Positions 1 to 6,548 of a stretch of DNA of 6,793 bases are shown here, in pieces. Every line of letters starts with the position of its first letter. Position 1 is the stretch's first letter. This DNA comes from Bordetella parapertussis (GTDB lineage Bacteria > Pseudomonadota > Gammaproteobacteria > Burkholderiales > Burkholderiaceae_C): positions 1 through 6,793 of the forward strand of contig CAMBXY010000078.1 in assembly GCA_945871945.1 (NCBI GenBank), in the 5' to 3' direction. The position numbers and the translations under genes were made by a program. Below the pieces are notes generated by a model. That model did not search any database. It saw only the letters and a list, made by a program, of their open reading frames with translations, and had not been told where the DNA came from.

Positions 1-1217
1 GTCACCGCCAGGCCTAAACCGGTACCACCAAACTGGCGCAAAGTTTCTTGATCGGCATGCTCAAAACGGTTGAAAATATGGGCTTGAAACTCGGCAGCGA
101 TGCCGGTGCCTGTGTCTATCACTTCAAACAACAATTGCTGTTCTTGCACGCTGATGCGCAGCAAGATCCGGCCTTCGCTGGTGAACTTGCAGGCGTTGTC
201 TAGCAAACTCAGCAACACTTCTTTGAGCCTTTGCGCATCCGTGTAGATCCAAACCGGCACATCCGGCGTCAGTTCCAATTGCAATGTCACTTGGGGGTTG
301 ACTTGCGGGCGAATGCTGTTGAACACATGTTGAAGCTCTTCCTCTAACAAGGCGGGCTCTAAGCTCAGCAGCAAGCGGCCAGCTTGCAACTGCGAGAAAT
401 CCAAAATTTGGTTGATCAGCTTAAGCAACTTGCGGGTGGATTGGCTGATGAGTGCAACAGTCTCTTGGTCATCGGCTGAGAGTTGTTCGTCTTGTTGCAA
501 CAAGTCGTTGAAGCCCAAAATCGCATTCATGGGTGTGCGCAATTCATGACCCACTGAAGCCATGAAGCGGTCTTTGTGGCTTTCCGACGCCACCAATTCT
601 GTGCGGGTTTGCTCGAGTTCGGTGTTGCGCTTCTCAATTTCAGCCAGTTGTCTTTGGTTCAGCAAGTGGTAAATGAGAGGCAAGAAAAACACGCTGCTGG
701 CAACACACAAGCTGCTGACAGCAGCCCAAGTGATGTGACTGCGCTCAAAGTGAAATTCTGTGGGTAACCATCCCAACGCGGTAAGCCCAAACAGCGACAA
801 AATACTGAACATGACGCCTGCCGCCCACTTCAAGGAGCTGGAAATACCGAGCATAAAAATAGCTGGCACCGGCACCATACCCAGCCACAACATCAAAGGT
901 GAAGACAAGCCACCGCCGCCCAAAAGAATGGAAAAAATCAGACTGAAACTGATGGCCATCATGCCGTGAGCCATCCATTTCAAGCCCACGATACGGCGTG
1001 CATAAAGCAGGTAAAGCAGCGACAAGGCGGCCAAGGCCAAAAGATTAGACGGCAAAAGATCAGTGGGGCCCTGAATAAAACAAAAGCCAATCAGGATCAA
1101 AAAAATTAAAAACAAATAGCCCTGCAACATCGTGTGTTGACGACCAAGCAAGTCTTTAGCCCACCACCTCGACATGGCTTGATCAGCCACTCTTTGTGCG
1201 CTATGAAAGAGGGTCAT
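1..1217 (-). CDS. Membrane sensor histidine kinase, 3' end beyond the window
   Basis: This is an open frame reading leftward, with 405 residues visible before the window edge cuts it. It encodes an inner-membrane two-component kinase that autophosphorylates a histidine and passes phosphate to a response regulator not seen here. About six hydrophobic segments lie near residues 32-48, 56-73, 84-100, 107-124, 131-149 and 161-186, with only short loops and no extracytoplasmic sensor domain. A charged coiled-coil linker (about 187-213) leads to the HisKA H-box HELRTP with phospho-acceptor His224; Glu225 and Thr228 fit the ExxT phosphatase motif. The ATPase domain follows: N-box LLDNACKFT (Asn341), DTGTGI (368-373), F-box IFNRFEHAD and GGTGLGLA (397-404). 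A receiver domain could follow off the edge. The ATG at 1217 has no Shine-Dalgarno; an in-frame ATG at 1175 is an alternative that keeps all membrane segments. It is the last visible gene of the lplT operon. Kinase identity is secure; the signal sensed is unknown. Confidence 0.93.
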   Translation of the reverse strand, partial: MTLFHSAQRVADQAMSRWWAKDLLGRQHTMLQGYLFLIFLILIGFCFIQGPTDLLPSNLLALAALSLLYLLYARRIVGLKWMAHGMMAISFSLIFSILLGGGGLSSPLMLWLGMVPVPAIFMLGISSSLKWAAGVMFSILSLFGLTALGWLPTEFHFERSHITWAAVSSLCVASSVFFLPLIYHLLNQRQLAEIEKRNTELEQTRTELVASESHKDRFMASVGHELRTPMNAILGFNDLLQQDEQLSADDQETVALISQSTRKLLKLINQILDFSQLQAGRLLLSLEPALLEEELQHVFNSIRPQVNPQVTLQLELTPDVPVWIYTDAQRLKEVLLSLLDNACKFTSEGRILLRISVQEQQLLFEVIDTGTGIAAEFQAHIFNRFEHADQETLRQFGGTGLGLAV

Positions 1218-1239
1218 GGTCGTTGCCGGGCGGAGGGTG

Positions 1240-1257
1240 CAAACTTGCTCAAGTTTG
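1240..1257. repeat. Perfect 8-base inverted repeat at the peroxidase/kinase junction
   Basis: CAAACTTG and CAAGTTTG are separated by two bases, forming an 18-base near-continuous palindrome. It covers the peroxidase stop codon (1249-1251) and sits 22-40 bases upstream of the kinase ATG at 1217. As RNA on the minus strand it could fold as a 7-bp stem with a four-base loop. The bases after it are C-rich with no U-run, so it is not a standard intrinsic terminator. It could be an operator, an mRNA-processing or attenuation hairpin, or chance. The repeat is directly visible; any function is inference. Confidence 0.55.
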
Positions 1258-1737
1258 GGCTAAAGCTGCGGCAATATCTGCCGACATGCTGGCGGGTTTA
1301 TCAAGAGACGCATAGCGCTTGACCACTTGCCCTTGTCGATTAACCAAAAACTTGGTGAAGTTCCATTTGATGCCTTCGCTGCCCAAGACGCCTGGCGCCT
1401 GTGTTTTGAGCCACTGAAACAAGGGATGTGCTTGCGCGCCGTTGACATCAATTTTGGCCATCATGGGAAAGCTCACGCCATAGTTTTTTTGGCAAAAAGC
1501 GCCAATGTCTTGATTGCTGCCCGGGTCTTGGCTGCCAAACTGGTTGCAGGGGAAACCTAAAACCACCAAGCCTTGAGAGGCAAACTCTTGTTGCAAAGCT
1601 TCCAAGCCGGCAAATTGAGGCGTGAAGCCGCAAGCACTGGCGGTGTTGACAATCAACAAAGCTTTGTCTTTGTAATCGGAAAGGTTCACCGTTTCGCCGG
1701 TAATCGACTGGGCTTGGAAATCGTAAAGAGTGGTCAT
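1249..1737 (-). CDS. Glutathione peroxidase family protein (cysteine type, BtuE-like)
   Basis: This 162-residue protein is the usual length for bacterial GPx proteins. These have a thioredoxin fold and reduce H2O2 and organic or lipid hydroperoxides, usually in the cytoplasm; no signal peptide is visible. The peroxidatic residue is Cys36 in NTASACGFTPQ, where animal enzymes often have selenocysteine. The family tetrad is completed by Gln70 in FPCNQFGSQDPGS and Trp125-Asn126 in IKWNFTKF. Cys82 in IGAFCQKNYGVSFPM sits where thioredoxin-dependent GPx enzymes carry the resolving cysteine, so the reductant may be thioredoxin rather than glutathione; that is inference from family knowledge. The ATG at 1737 has an AAGGA ribosome-binding site nine bases upstream and overlaps the stop of the upstream transporter gene as ATGA, which indicates translational coupling. 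The kinase gene follows after 31 bases. Family assignment is secure; the symbol (gpx or btuE) is left open because the reductant is unproven. Confidence 0.95.
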   Translation of the reverse strand: MTTLYDFQAQSITGETVNLSDYKDKALLIVNTASACGFTPQFAGLEALQQEFASQGLVVLGFPCNQFGSQDPGSNQDIGAFCQKNYGVSFPMMAKIDVNGAQAHPLFQWLKTQAPGVLGSEGIKWNFTKFLVNRQGQVVKRYASLDKPASMSADIAAALAQT

Positions 1738-2615
1738 AAAGGGGGTTCCTTGGAGGATGTGGGCATTGTCGCTAAAAACGCCGCCAACACAATCAGCGCA
1801 CCCCCTAAGAGTTTGCGTTCGCTGAGCTCAGACGCACCCAAGGCCACAGACGACAGGGCGGCAAACACAATCTCGGACAACATCACCAAAGCGGTGGTGC
1901 TGGCGGGCAAGCGTGCGGCGCCATATTGCAAGCTGGCGTTGGCCGCCAGCAAAAGAAGCGAGAGGCCCAGCGCATACGGCCACCAACTCAAATCTGTAGG
2001 CACAGAAACCAACCCCAAGGGCACACCGATAGCCGCCGCCACGGCAGTCACCAGCATGCCGCCACCAAACATGGCGCTGGTGCGTTCGCTGTCGGGCACA
2101 TAGGCCAATTTGCGCAGCAAAACATTGACCAAGGCAAAACTTGCACCGCCTAAAAGCGCCAAATAGTCCAGTAAAGAAGCCGGCCATGGCCAGTCCATTT
2201 CGGGGGTTTTAAGCACCAGCGCAACGCCCAAGAGTGCCAACAACAAGCGCAGCAGCCCGCCACGGCTGGGGCGCTCGCCGAGCAGCCACCAAGCCAACAC
2301 CACCGCCCATGCAGGCATGGTGTAAAAAAGCAAAACCACTCTGACCACATCGCCCAAGGTGACAGCCCAATTGAAGCCAAAGTTGGTCAGCCCCGAGGCG
2401 ATGAACAACCACCATAAGATCGGGTGGCGCAACAAACCGCGCCAAGCTTGTGGCCGGTAGACAATGATGCAAACACAGGCCAAACCGAACATCAGTGCTG
2501 TGGCCCACAGGGGATGCAAGCCACGGGCTTGCATTTCTCTCAGAGGCCACCAACTCAAACCGAACACGGCGGCATTGAAAACCAGGGCCAGTACCGGCCC
2601 CCAAGTGCTTGTCAT
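1734..2615 (-). CDS. EamA/DMT-superfamily transporter
   Basis: This 293-residue, very hydrophobic protein has the length and two-fold internal repeat of 10-TM drug/metabolite transporters (EamA, RhaT/YdcZ-like). The first half (about 5-135) ends with the repeat signature FYTMPAWAVVLAWWLLGE (98-114) followed by a hydrophobic helix. The second half (about 150-285) ends with the matching LSEIVFAALSSVALG (246-260), then LGGALIVLAAFLA. Both helix-plus-acidic-residue blocks are typical of EamA domains. Members export amino acids, nucleobases, cofactors or other small metabolites from the cytoplasm; the substrate cannot be read from this sequence. The ATG at 2615 lies five bases after the lplT stop and has no clear Shine-Dalgarno, so translation probably depends on coupling to lplT. 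Its 3' end overlaps the peroxidase start by four bases. It might export a metabolite tied to envelope or redox homeostasis, but that is only context. Confidence 0.9.
   Translation of the reverse strand: MTSTWGPVLALVFNAAVFGLSWWPLREMQARGLHPLWATALMFGLACVCIIVYRPQAWRGLLRHPILWWLFIASGLTNFGFNWAVTLGDVVRVVLLFYTMPAWAVVLAWWLLGERPSRGGLLRLLLALLGVALVLKTPEMDWPWPASLLDYLALLGGASFALVNVLLRKLAYVPDSERTSAMFGGGMLVTAVAAAIGVPLGLVSVPTDLSWWPYALGLSLLLLAANASLQYGAARLPASTTALVMLSEIVFAALSSVALGASELSERKLLGGALIVLAAFLATMPTSSKEPPL
1747..1751 (-). promoter_or_regulatory. Ribosome-binding site of the peroxidase gene
   Basis: AAGGA on the minus strand lies nine bases before the ATG at 1737 and inside the last codons of the upstream transporter gene. 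It supports this start codon and reinitiation after the ATGA overlap. Confidence 0.6.
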
Positions 2616-2620
2616 GGGGT

Positions 2621-3925
2621 TCAGTGAGAGGGGTCTTGGCGGGCGATGTCCAGCAAGCGCTCGACCTCTTGGGCGTGGTGAACGCAGTTGCTTTTATGCC
2701 AGCGCTGAATCAGCCACATATTGCCCGCCACTATCACGCCAAAACAAACAATGGCCGTAAAAGCGCTCAAGCCGAACGCAGAAGACAGGGCATACAAACC
2801 GCCCAAGGCCAAAATACAAGCCTGTTCATTGAAGTTTTGTACCGCGATAGAGCGACCCGCTCCCATCAGGTTGTGGCCGCGGTGCTGCAGCAAGGCGTTC
2901 ATAGGCACCACCAAAAAGCCGCCCAAGCCGCCGAGCAAAATGAAAAACGGCGCAGCCACCCACACATTGTCAATCAGGTTCATCACCAGCACCAGCAAAC
3001 CCATGGCGATGCCCAAACCCATCAGCTTGGGGGCATCGCTCAAGCGGGTGCGCAGCGAAGCCATCACCGCACCCACGGCCGTGCCAATCGCAATGACGCC
3101 CACCAAAGAAGAAGCTTGGGTGGTGGTGTAGCCCAAAGCCACGGCGCTCCAAGCCAAAACGATGTAGCGCAAATTACCGCTGACACCCCAAAATAAGGTG
3201 GTGGTGGCCAAGGAAATTTGCCCCAGCTTGTCGCGCCACAACAGCCTGTTGCAGCGCCAAAAGTCGGGTACCAAGGCCAGCAAGTGACGCGGCAGCGAGT
3301 GTTGTTGATCGGCTTGAAGGGGAATCAGGGCCACGCCCGTGTCGGGAATTCGGGTATTGAACCAAGCCGCCAAAAGATACAAAAAGACCAACATACAAAT
3401 AGCTGCTTCGGGGGCAGTGTCTATGGGCGTGTCAACCAAGGGAAAGTCAAAACTGAGTAAAAAGCCGGCAATATGCGGTCCCACCAACTGCCCACCTAGC
3501 AACACACCCAAGATGATCGAGGCGATGGTCAAGCCCTCAATCCAGCCATTGGCCTTGACCAACAAGGAGGCAGGCAGCAACTCGGTAAGGATGCCGTACT
3601 TGGCTGGCGAGTAGGCGGCCGCGCCCAAGCCAACGATGGCATAGGCCAGCAAGGGATGCGAGCCAAACAACATCATTAAACAACCCAGCACTTTGATGCC
3701 ATTGCTGACGAACATCACCTGCCCCTTGGGGCGCGAGTCGGCGAAGGCGCCGACAAATGGCGCGAGCACCACATAAAACAAGGCAAACATGGGTACCAGT
3801 GCTGCGCCCTGCCATTCAGGGCCGCCGCCGGCCTTGATGAGTTCAACCGCGGCCACAAACAAGGCGTTGTCAGCCAAGGAGCTGAAAAACTGCGCCGCCA
3901 TGATGGTGTAAAAACCGCGTTTCAT
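2621..3925 (-). CDS. lplT: Lysophospholipid transporter LplT (MFS)
   Basis: This 434-residue major facilitator protein with about 12 membrane helices closely resembles LplT, which flips lysophospholipids (such as lyso-PE) across the inner membrane for reacylation. Blocks matching the E. coli protein as I remember it: AQFFSSLADNAL (10-22), APFVGAFADSRPKGQVMFVSNGIKVLG (55-81), GAAAYSPAKYGILTELLPASLLVKANG (101-127), TLFWGVSGNLR (243-253), and GGFLVVPMNALLQHRGHNLMGAGRSIAVQNFNE (335-367). Relative to E. coli (about 397 residues) there seem to be extra residues near 155-175, between helices 5 and 6, and a charged C-terminal tail (about 407-434). In E. coli lplT is followed by the acyltransferase gene aas; no aas is present here, and the acylating partner must be encoded elsewhere. 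It is the first gene of a probable four-gene operon and is divergent from alr. The ATG at 3925 has a poor Shine-Dalgarno but gives the expected N-terminus. Confidence 0.93.
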   Translation of the reverse strand: MKRGFYTIMAAQFFSSLADNALFVAAVELIKAGGGPEWQGAALVPMFALFYVVLAPFVGAFADSRPKGQVMFVSNGIKVLGCLMMLFGSHPLLAYAIVGLGAAAYSPAKYGILTELLPASLLVKANGWIEGLTIASIILGVLLGGQLVGPHIAGFLLSFDFPLVDTPIDTAPEAAICMLVFLYLLAAWFNTRIPDTGVALIPLQADQQHSLPRHLLALVPDFWRCNRLLWRDKLGQISLATTTLFWGVSGNLRYIVLAWSAVALGYTTTQASSLVGVIAIGTAVGAVMASLRTRLSDAPKLMGLGIAMGLLVLVMNLIDNVWVAAPFFILLGGLGGFLVVPMNALLQHRGHNLMGAGRSIAVQNFNEQACILALGGLYALSSAFGLSAFTAIVCFGVIVAGNMWLIQRWHKSNCVHHAQEVERLLDIARQDPSH

Positions 3926-4009
3926 AAAAAGTCAGGGATGCAGGGAAAGCGGTTGAAGTGAGAAGGCATAAAGAGAGGAGTGAAGTACAAAAGCCCTGAG
4001 TGCTGGTGA

Positions 4010-4038
4010 GTTATATCATGCGATTTAGACTTTTTCGA
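4010..4038 (-). promoter_or_regulatory. Candidate sigma70 promoter for lplT operon
   Basis: On the minus strand TCGAAA (4038-4033, 4/6 to the -35 consensus) and TATAAC (4015-4010, 5/6 to the -10 consensus) are separated by exactly 17 bases. A start near 4003 would give a leader of about 78 bases before the lplT ATG at 3925. It lies in the 132-base divergent region, only about 20 bases upstream of the alr start, so it would overlap any alr promoter. I found no comparably good plus-strand promoter for alr. This is pattern matching only. Confidence 0.45.
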
Positions 4039-4057
4039 GCCTGCGACAATCTCTCCT

Positions 4058-5152
4058 ATGGCCCGTCCCATACAAGCCCTTATCCATACCCAAGCCCTTC
4101 GCGACAACCTTGCAGGTGTGCGACATGCGGCGCGCGATGCGCGGGTTTGTGCGGTGGTCAAAGCCGACGCTTACGGTCATGGCCTGCAGCGGGTGTTCGA
4201 GGGCTTGCGAGCCACCGATGGTTTTGCGGTGCTGGACTTGCAAGAAGCACAAATATTGCGCGATCTGGGTTGGCGTGGCCCGGTCTTGTTGCTCGAAGGC
4301 GTGTTTGAGCAACGCGATTTAGAGCTGTGTTCGCGCCTAGACCTGTGGCATGTGGTGCACCACGAGGCGCAAATCGATATGCTCAGTCGCCACAAAACAC
4401 AGCTGGCGCAGAGGGTCTTTTTGAAAATGAACACTGGCATGAACCGCCTGGGCTTTGCCCCAGCACGGTTTCGCTCGGCTTGGGTGCGTTTGAATGCCTT
4501 GCCGCAGGTGGATGAAATATCGCTGATGACCCACTTCGCACATGCTGACGATGCGCAGGGCGTGGACGCACAACTTCAGGTGTTCAAAGACATCAGCCAC
4601 GACCTGCCCGGTGAGCGCAGCTTGGCCAACAGCGCGGCGGTGTTGCGCCATGGGTCAGCGCCCGAGGTCACGGCCGATTGGGTGCGCCCCGGTATTGCTT
4701 TGTACGGCAGCGCGCCCGACCATCCTTTGCATGACGCGGCGCACTGGGGTTTGCGTCCCGCCATGAGTTTGCGCAGCCAAGTCATTGCCACGCAAGATTT
4801 GAAGGTTGGCGACAAGGTCGGCTATGGCGGTGTTTTCCAAGCGCCACGCGATATGCGCATTGCTGTGGTGGCCTGCGGCTATGCAGATGGCTATCCGCGC
4901 CATGCCCCCACGGGTACGCCGGTGTTGATCGATGGCCAGCGTTGCACCACCGTCGGGCGGGTCAGCATGGATATGTTGTGCGTGGATTTAACACCCGTAC
5001 CCCAAGCCGGCATTGGCGCTTCAGCCACACTGTGGGGTCAAGCCAGCACCGGCGAAGTGTTGTGCATCGACGAGGTGGCCGCGGCGGCTGGCACCGTGGG
5101 CTATGAGCTGATGTGCGCCTTGGCCCCTCGCGTGCCCGTCTCTGTTAATTAA
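4058..5152 (+). CDS. alr: Alanine racemase
   Basis: This 364-residue cytoplasmic PLP enzyme interconverts L- and D-alanine, supplying D-alanine for the peptidoglycan stem peptide; E. coli Alr is about 359 residues, so it is full length. The N-terminal TIM-barrel carries VVKADAYGHG with the PLP-binding Lys35 and Tyr39. Later blocks include FLKMNTGMNRLGF, LMTHFAHAD, LANSAAVL and WVRPGIALYG (Arg210, expected to contact the PLP pyridine nitrogen). The C-terminal beta domain has KVGYGGVF with the second catalytic base Tyr256, and GRVSMDMLCVDLT with Met304-Asp305 at the substrate entrance of the partner subunit. All key residues are present. The ATG at 4058 fits the family N-terminus although no clear Shine-Dalgarno precedes it. 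It could be alr or the catabolic paralogue dadX; the absence of dadA nearby and the lplT neighbour favour alr. The stop codon lies inside a terminator-like hairpin. Confidence 0.96.
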   Translation: MARPIQALIHTQALRDNLAGVRHAARDARVCAVVKADAYGHGLQRVFEGLRATDGFAVLDLQEAQILRDLGWRGPVLLLEGVFEQRDLELCSRLDLWHVVHHEAQIDMLSRHKTQLAQRVFLKMNTGMNRLGFAPARFRSAWVRLNALPQVDEISLMTHFAHADDAQGVDAQLQVFKDISHDLPGERSLANSAAVLRHGSAPEVTADWVRPGIALYGSAPDHPLHDAAHWGLRPAMSLRSQVIATQDLKVGDKVGYGGVFQAPRDMRIAVVACGYADGYPRHAPTGTPVLIDGQRCTTVGRVSMDMLCVDLTPVPQAGIGASATLWGQASTGEVLCIDEVAAAAGTVGYELMCALAPRVPVSVN

Positions 5153-5178
5153 TCGGGGTCAGATCCCAATTAATTTTT
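5147..5178 (+). terminator. Hairpin terminator overlapping alr stop, GGGGTCAGATCCC core
   Basis: AATTAAT (5147-5153) pairs with ATTAATT (5169-5175). After one C/A mismatch, GGGG (5155-5158) pairs with TCCC (5164-5167, one G-U pair) around the loop TCAGA. The T-run 5174-5178 begins inside the descending arm, as in a plus-strand intrinsic terminator. The alr TAA (5150-5152) lies in the ascending arm. The convergent ampG stop (5177-5179) lies just outside, so the hairpin fills the 24-base gap and may act in both directions, though the minus strand lacks a good U-run. The GGGGTCAGA-CCC core resembles a short motif I recall scattered in proteobacterial genomes, sometimes near RAYT-type transposases; that is memory, not a search. 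Confidence 0.6.
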
Positions 5179-6511
5179 AATCGCCTGAAGAGCCAAACTT
5201 GCTGGCCAACCACACCAGCAGCAACACGGGAAGACCCAACAAGGCAGTGCCCATGAAAAACCACGCATAGCCGGCAGCATCTACCGCTACGCCCGAAAAT
5301 CCAGCCAAGAACTTGGGCAATAAAAGCATGAGCGAACTGAACAGCGCGTACTGCGTAGCCGAGTACTGCACATGGGTGAGGGAAGACAAATAGGCAATGA
5401 AGGCGGCCGAGGCAATACCGCTGGCCAAGTTGTCGGCTGACACCACTGCAATCAAAGCATAAACATCATGGCCGTGCAAGGCCAGCCAAGCAAACAGCAG
5501 GTTGGTAAGCGCACTCAAGACCGCGCCCAGCATCAACACGCGCATCACGCCCCATCGCAGCACCATGGTGCCACCCAAGAAAGCGCCAACCAAGGTCATG
5601 ATCACGCCGTACAGTTTGGTGACGGTAGCCACCTCTTCTTTGGTGTAACCCATGTCCACATAAAACGGGTTGGCCATGATGCCCATGACGATGTCGCTGA
5701 TGCGGTAGGTGCCAATCAAGGCCAACAGCAACACCGCGTGCCAACGGTAGCGCCGTACAAACTCGCTAAAGGGTGCCACCACCGCCACTTGCAGCCATTC
5801 GCGCAGACCTCGTGCTGGCGTCAGAAACACATGGGCGGGCTCTTTGGAAAACAGCACCGTCAGCATGCCCACCGCCATCGACAGCGCCATGGCGATGTAG
5901 GCAATGCGCCAAGCCGCATCTTGGTATGTGCCTGCGGGCAAGCCGCTGACCTCTGCGCGTGCGGCAATCCAAAACACCCCCGCACCCGCCCAAATCATGG
6001 CAAGTCGATAACCGGTTTGGTAGCTTGCGGCCAACACCGCTTGCAACCTCGCTTGGGCAGACTCAATCCGAAACGCATCTAAAGCAATGTCTTGTGTGGC
6101 CGAGCCAAACGCCGCCAGCAGTGCAAAACCCACCAAGGGCGTGAGTGAATCTTGCGGGTTGCTCCACGCCATGCCTAAAAGCCCGGCCATCACCGCCGCT
6201 TGCCCCAGCAACAACCAACTGCGCCGCCGTCCCAACAGCGTTGTGAGCAGTGGCAAAGGCAAGCGGTCTACCAGCGGTGCCCATGCCCATTTGAAACCAT
6301 AGGCCAAACCGACCCAGCTTAAAAAACCGATGGTGGCGCGGTCTATGCCGGCTTCGCGAAGACGAAAACTGAGGGTGCCCAGCACCAGCAAAAGTGGCAA
6401 ACCTGCCGAAAACCCCAAAACCAACATACGCAAGCTGTTGGGGCTGAGGTAAATCATCAAACTGTCCTGCCACGAAGGTAGCTTGATCGAAGGAGTTGGG
6501 TTATCGTTCAT
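5177..6511 (-). CDS. ampG: AmpG-family muropeptide permease (MFS)
   Basis: This 444-residue inner-membrane major facilitator protein resembles AmpG, which imports GlcNAc-anhydroMurNAc peptides from the periplasm for peptidoglycan recycling. In some bacteria these also trigger ampC induction; no ampR or ampC is visible here. Conserved blocks counted from the chosen start: LGFSAGLPLLLVLGTLSF (32-49), IGFLSWVGLAYGFKWAWAPLVDR (61-83), GRRRSW (94-99), SATQDIALDAFRIE (137-150), KEPAHVF (223-229) and SATQYALFSSL (384-394). About 12 helices are apparent; E. coli AmpG is longer (491 residues) with an extended C-terminal part missing here. I chose the ATG at 6511, preceded by AAGGG. The frame extends upstream to a TTG at 6559, but that would overlap the divergent gene. 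An ATG at 6457 has a good AGGA site, yet starting there would lose the W-x-D segment (14-16) that I recall as conserved in betaproteobacterial homologues. It converges on alr. Confidence 0.9.
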   Translation of the reverse strand: MNDNPTPSIKLPSWQDSLMIYLSPNSLRMLVLGFSAGLPLLLVLGTLSFRLREAGIDRATIGFLSWVGLAYGFKWAWAPLVDRLPLPLLTTLLGRRRSWLLLGQAAVMAGLLGMAWSNPQDSLTPLVGFALLAAFGSATQDIALDAFRIESAQARLQAVLAASYQTGYRLAMIWAGAGVFWIAARAEVSGLPAGTYQDAAWRIAYIAMALSMAVGMLTVLFSKEPAHVFLTPARGLREWLQVAVVAPFSEFVRRYRWHAVLLLALIGTYRISDIVMGIMANPFYVDMGYTKEEVATVTKLYGVIMTLVGAFLGGTMVLRWGVMRVLMLGAVLSALTNLLFAWLALHGHDVYALIAVVSADNLASGIASAAFIAYLSSLTHVQYSATQYALFSSLMLLLPKFLAGFSGVAVDAAGYAWFFMGTALLGLPVLLLVWLASKFGSSGD

Positions 6512-6524
6512 ACCCTTGTATTGT
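6496..6524 (+). promoter_or_regulatory. Weak candidate promoter for the M48 gene
   Basis: TTGGGT (6496-6501) and TATTGT (6519-6524) are 17 bases apart on the plus strand, matching the -35 and -10 consensus at 3/6 and 4/6 positions. The -35 would lie within the first codons of ampG. A start near 6531 would leave a short leader that still contains the AGAGG ribosome-binding site nine bases before the ATG at 6549. This is weak pattern evidence, supported mainly by position in the 37-base divergent gap. Confidence 0.3.
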
Positions 6525-6548
6525 GCGACCCCTTCAGAGGCTACATCT

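Noticed and set aside
745..978. 77-residue minus-strand frame that might suggest a frameshift in the kinase
   Set aside because: The kinase frame reads continuously without a stop from 1217 to the window edge with all motifs in register, so this is an out-of-frame shadow.
1240..1257. The inverted repeat as an intrinsic terminator after the peroxidase gene
   Set aside because: It is followed by a C-rich stretch on the minus strand, with no U-run, and on the plus strand by GGGC.
1573..2103. 176-residue open frame on the plus strand
   Set aside because: It lies antisense over the peroxidase and EamA genes, whose products are clearly recognisable, and its low-complexity translation resembles no family I know.
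2609..3196. 195-residue plus-strand frame rich in Gln and His
   Set aside because: It is the complement of lplT; the Q/H/A-rich composition is the usual shadow of a hydrophobic membrane-protein gene.
5468..6082. 204-residue plus-strand frame rich in Gln and His
   Set aside because: It is antisense to ampG with the same shadow composition and no recognisable domain.
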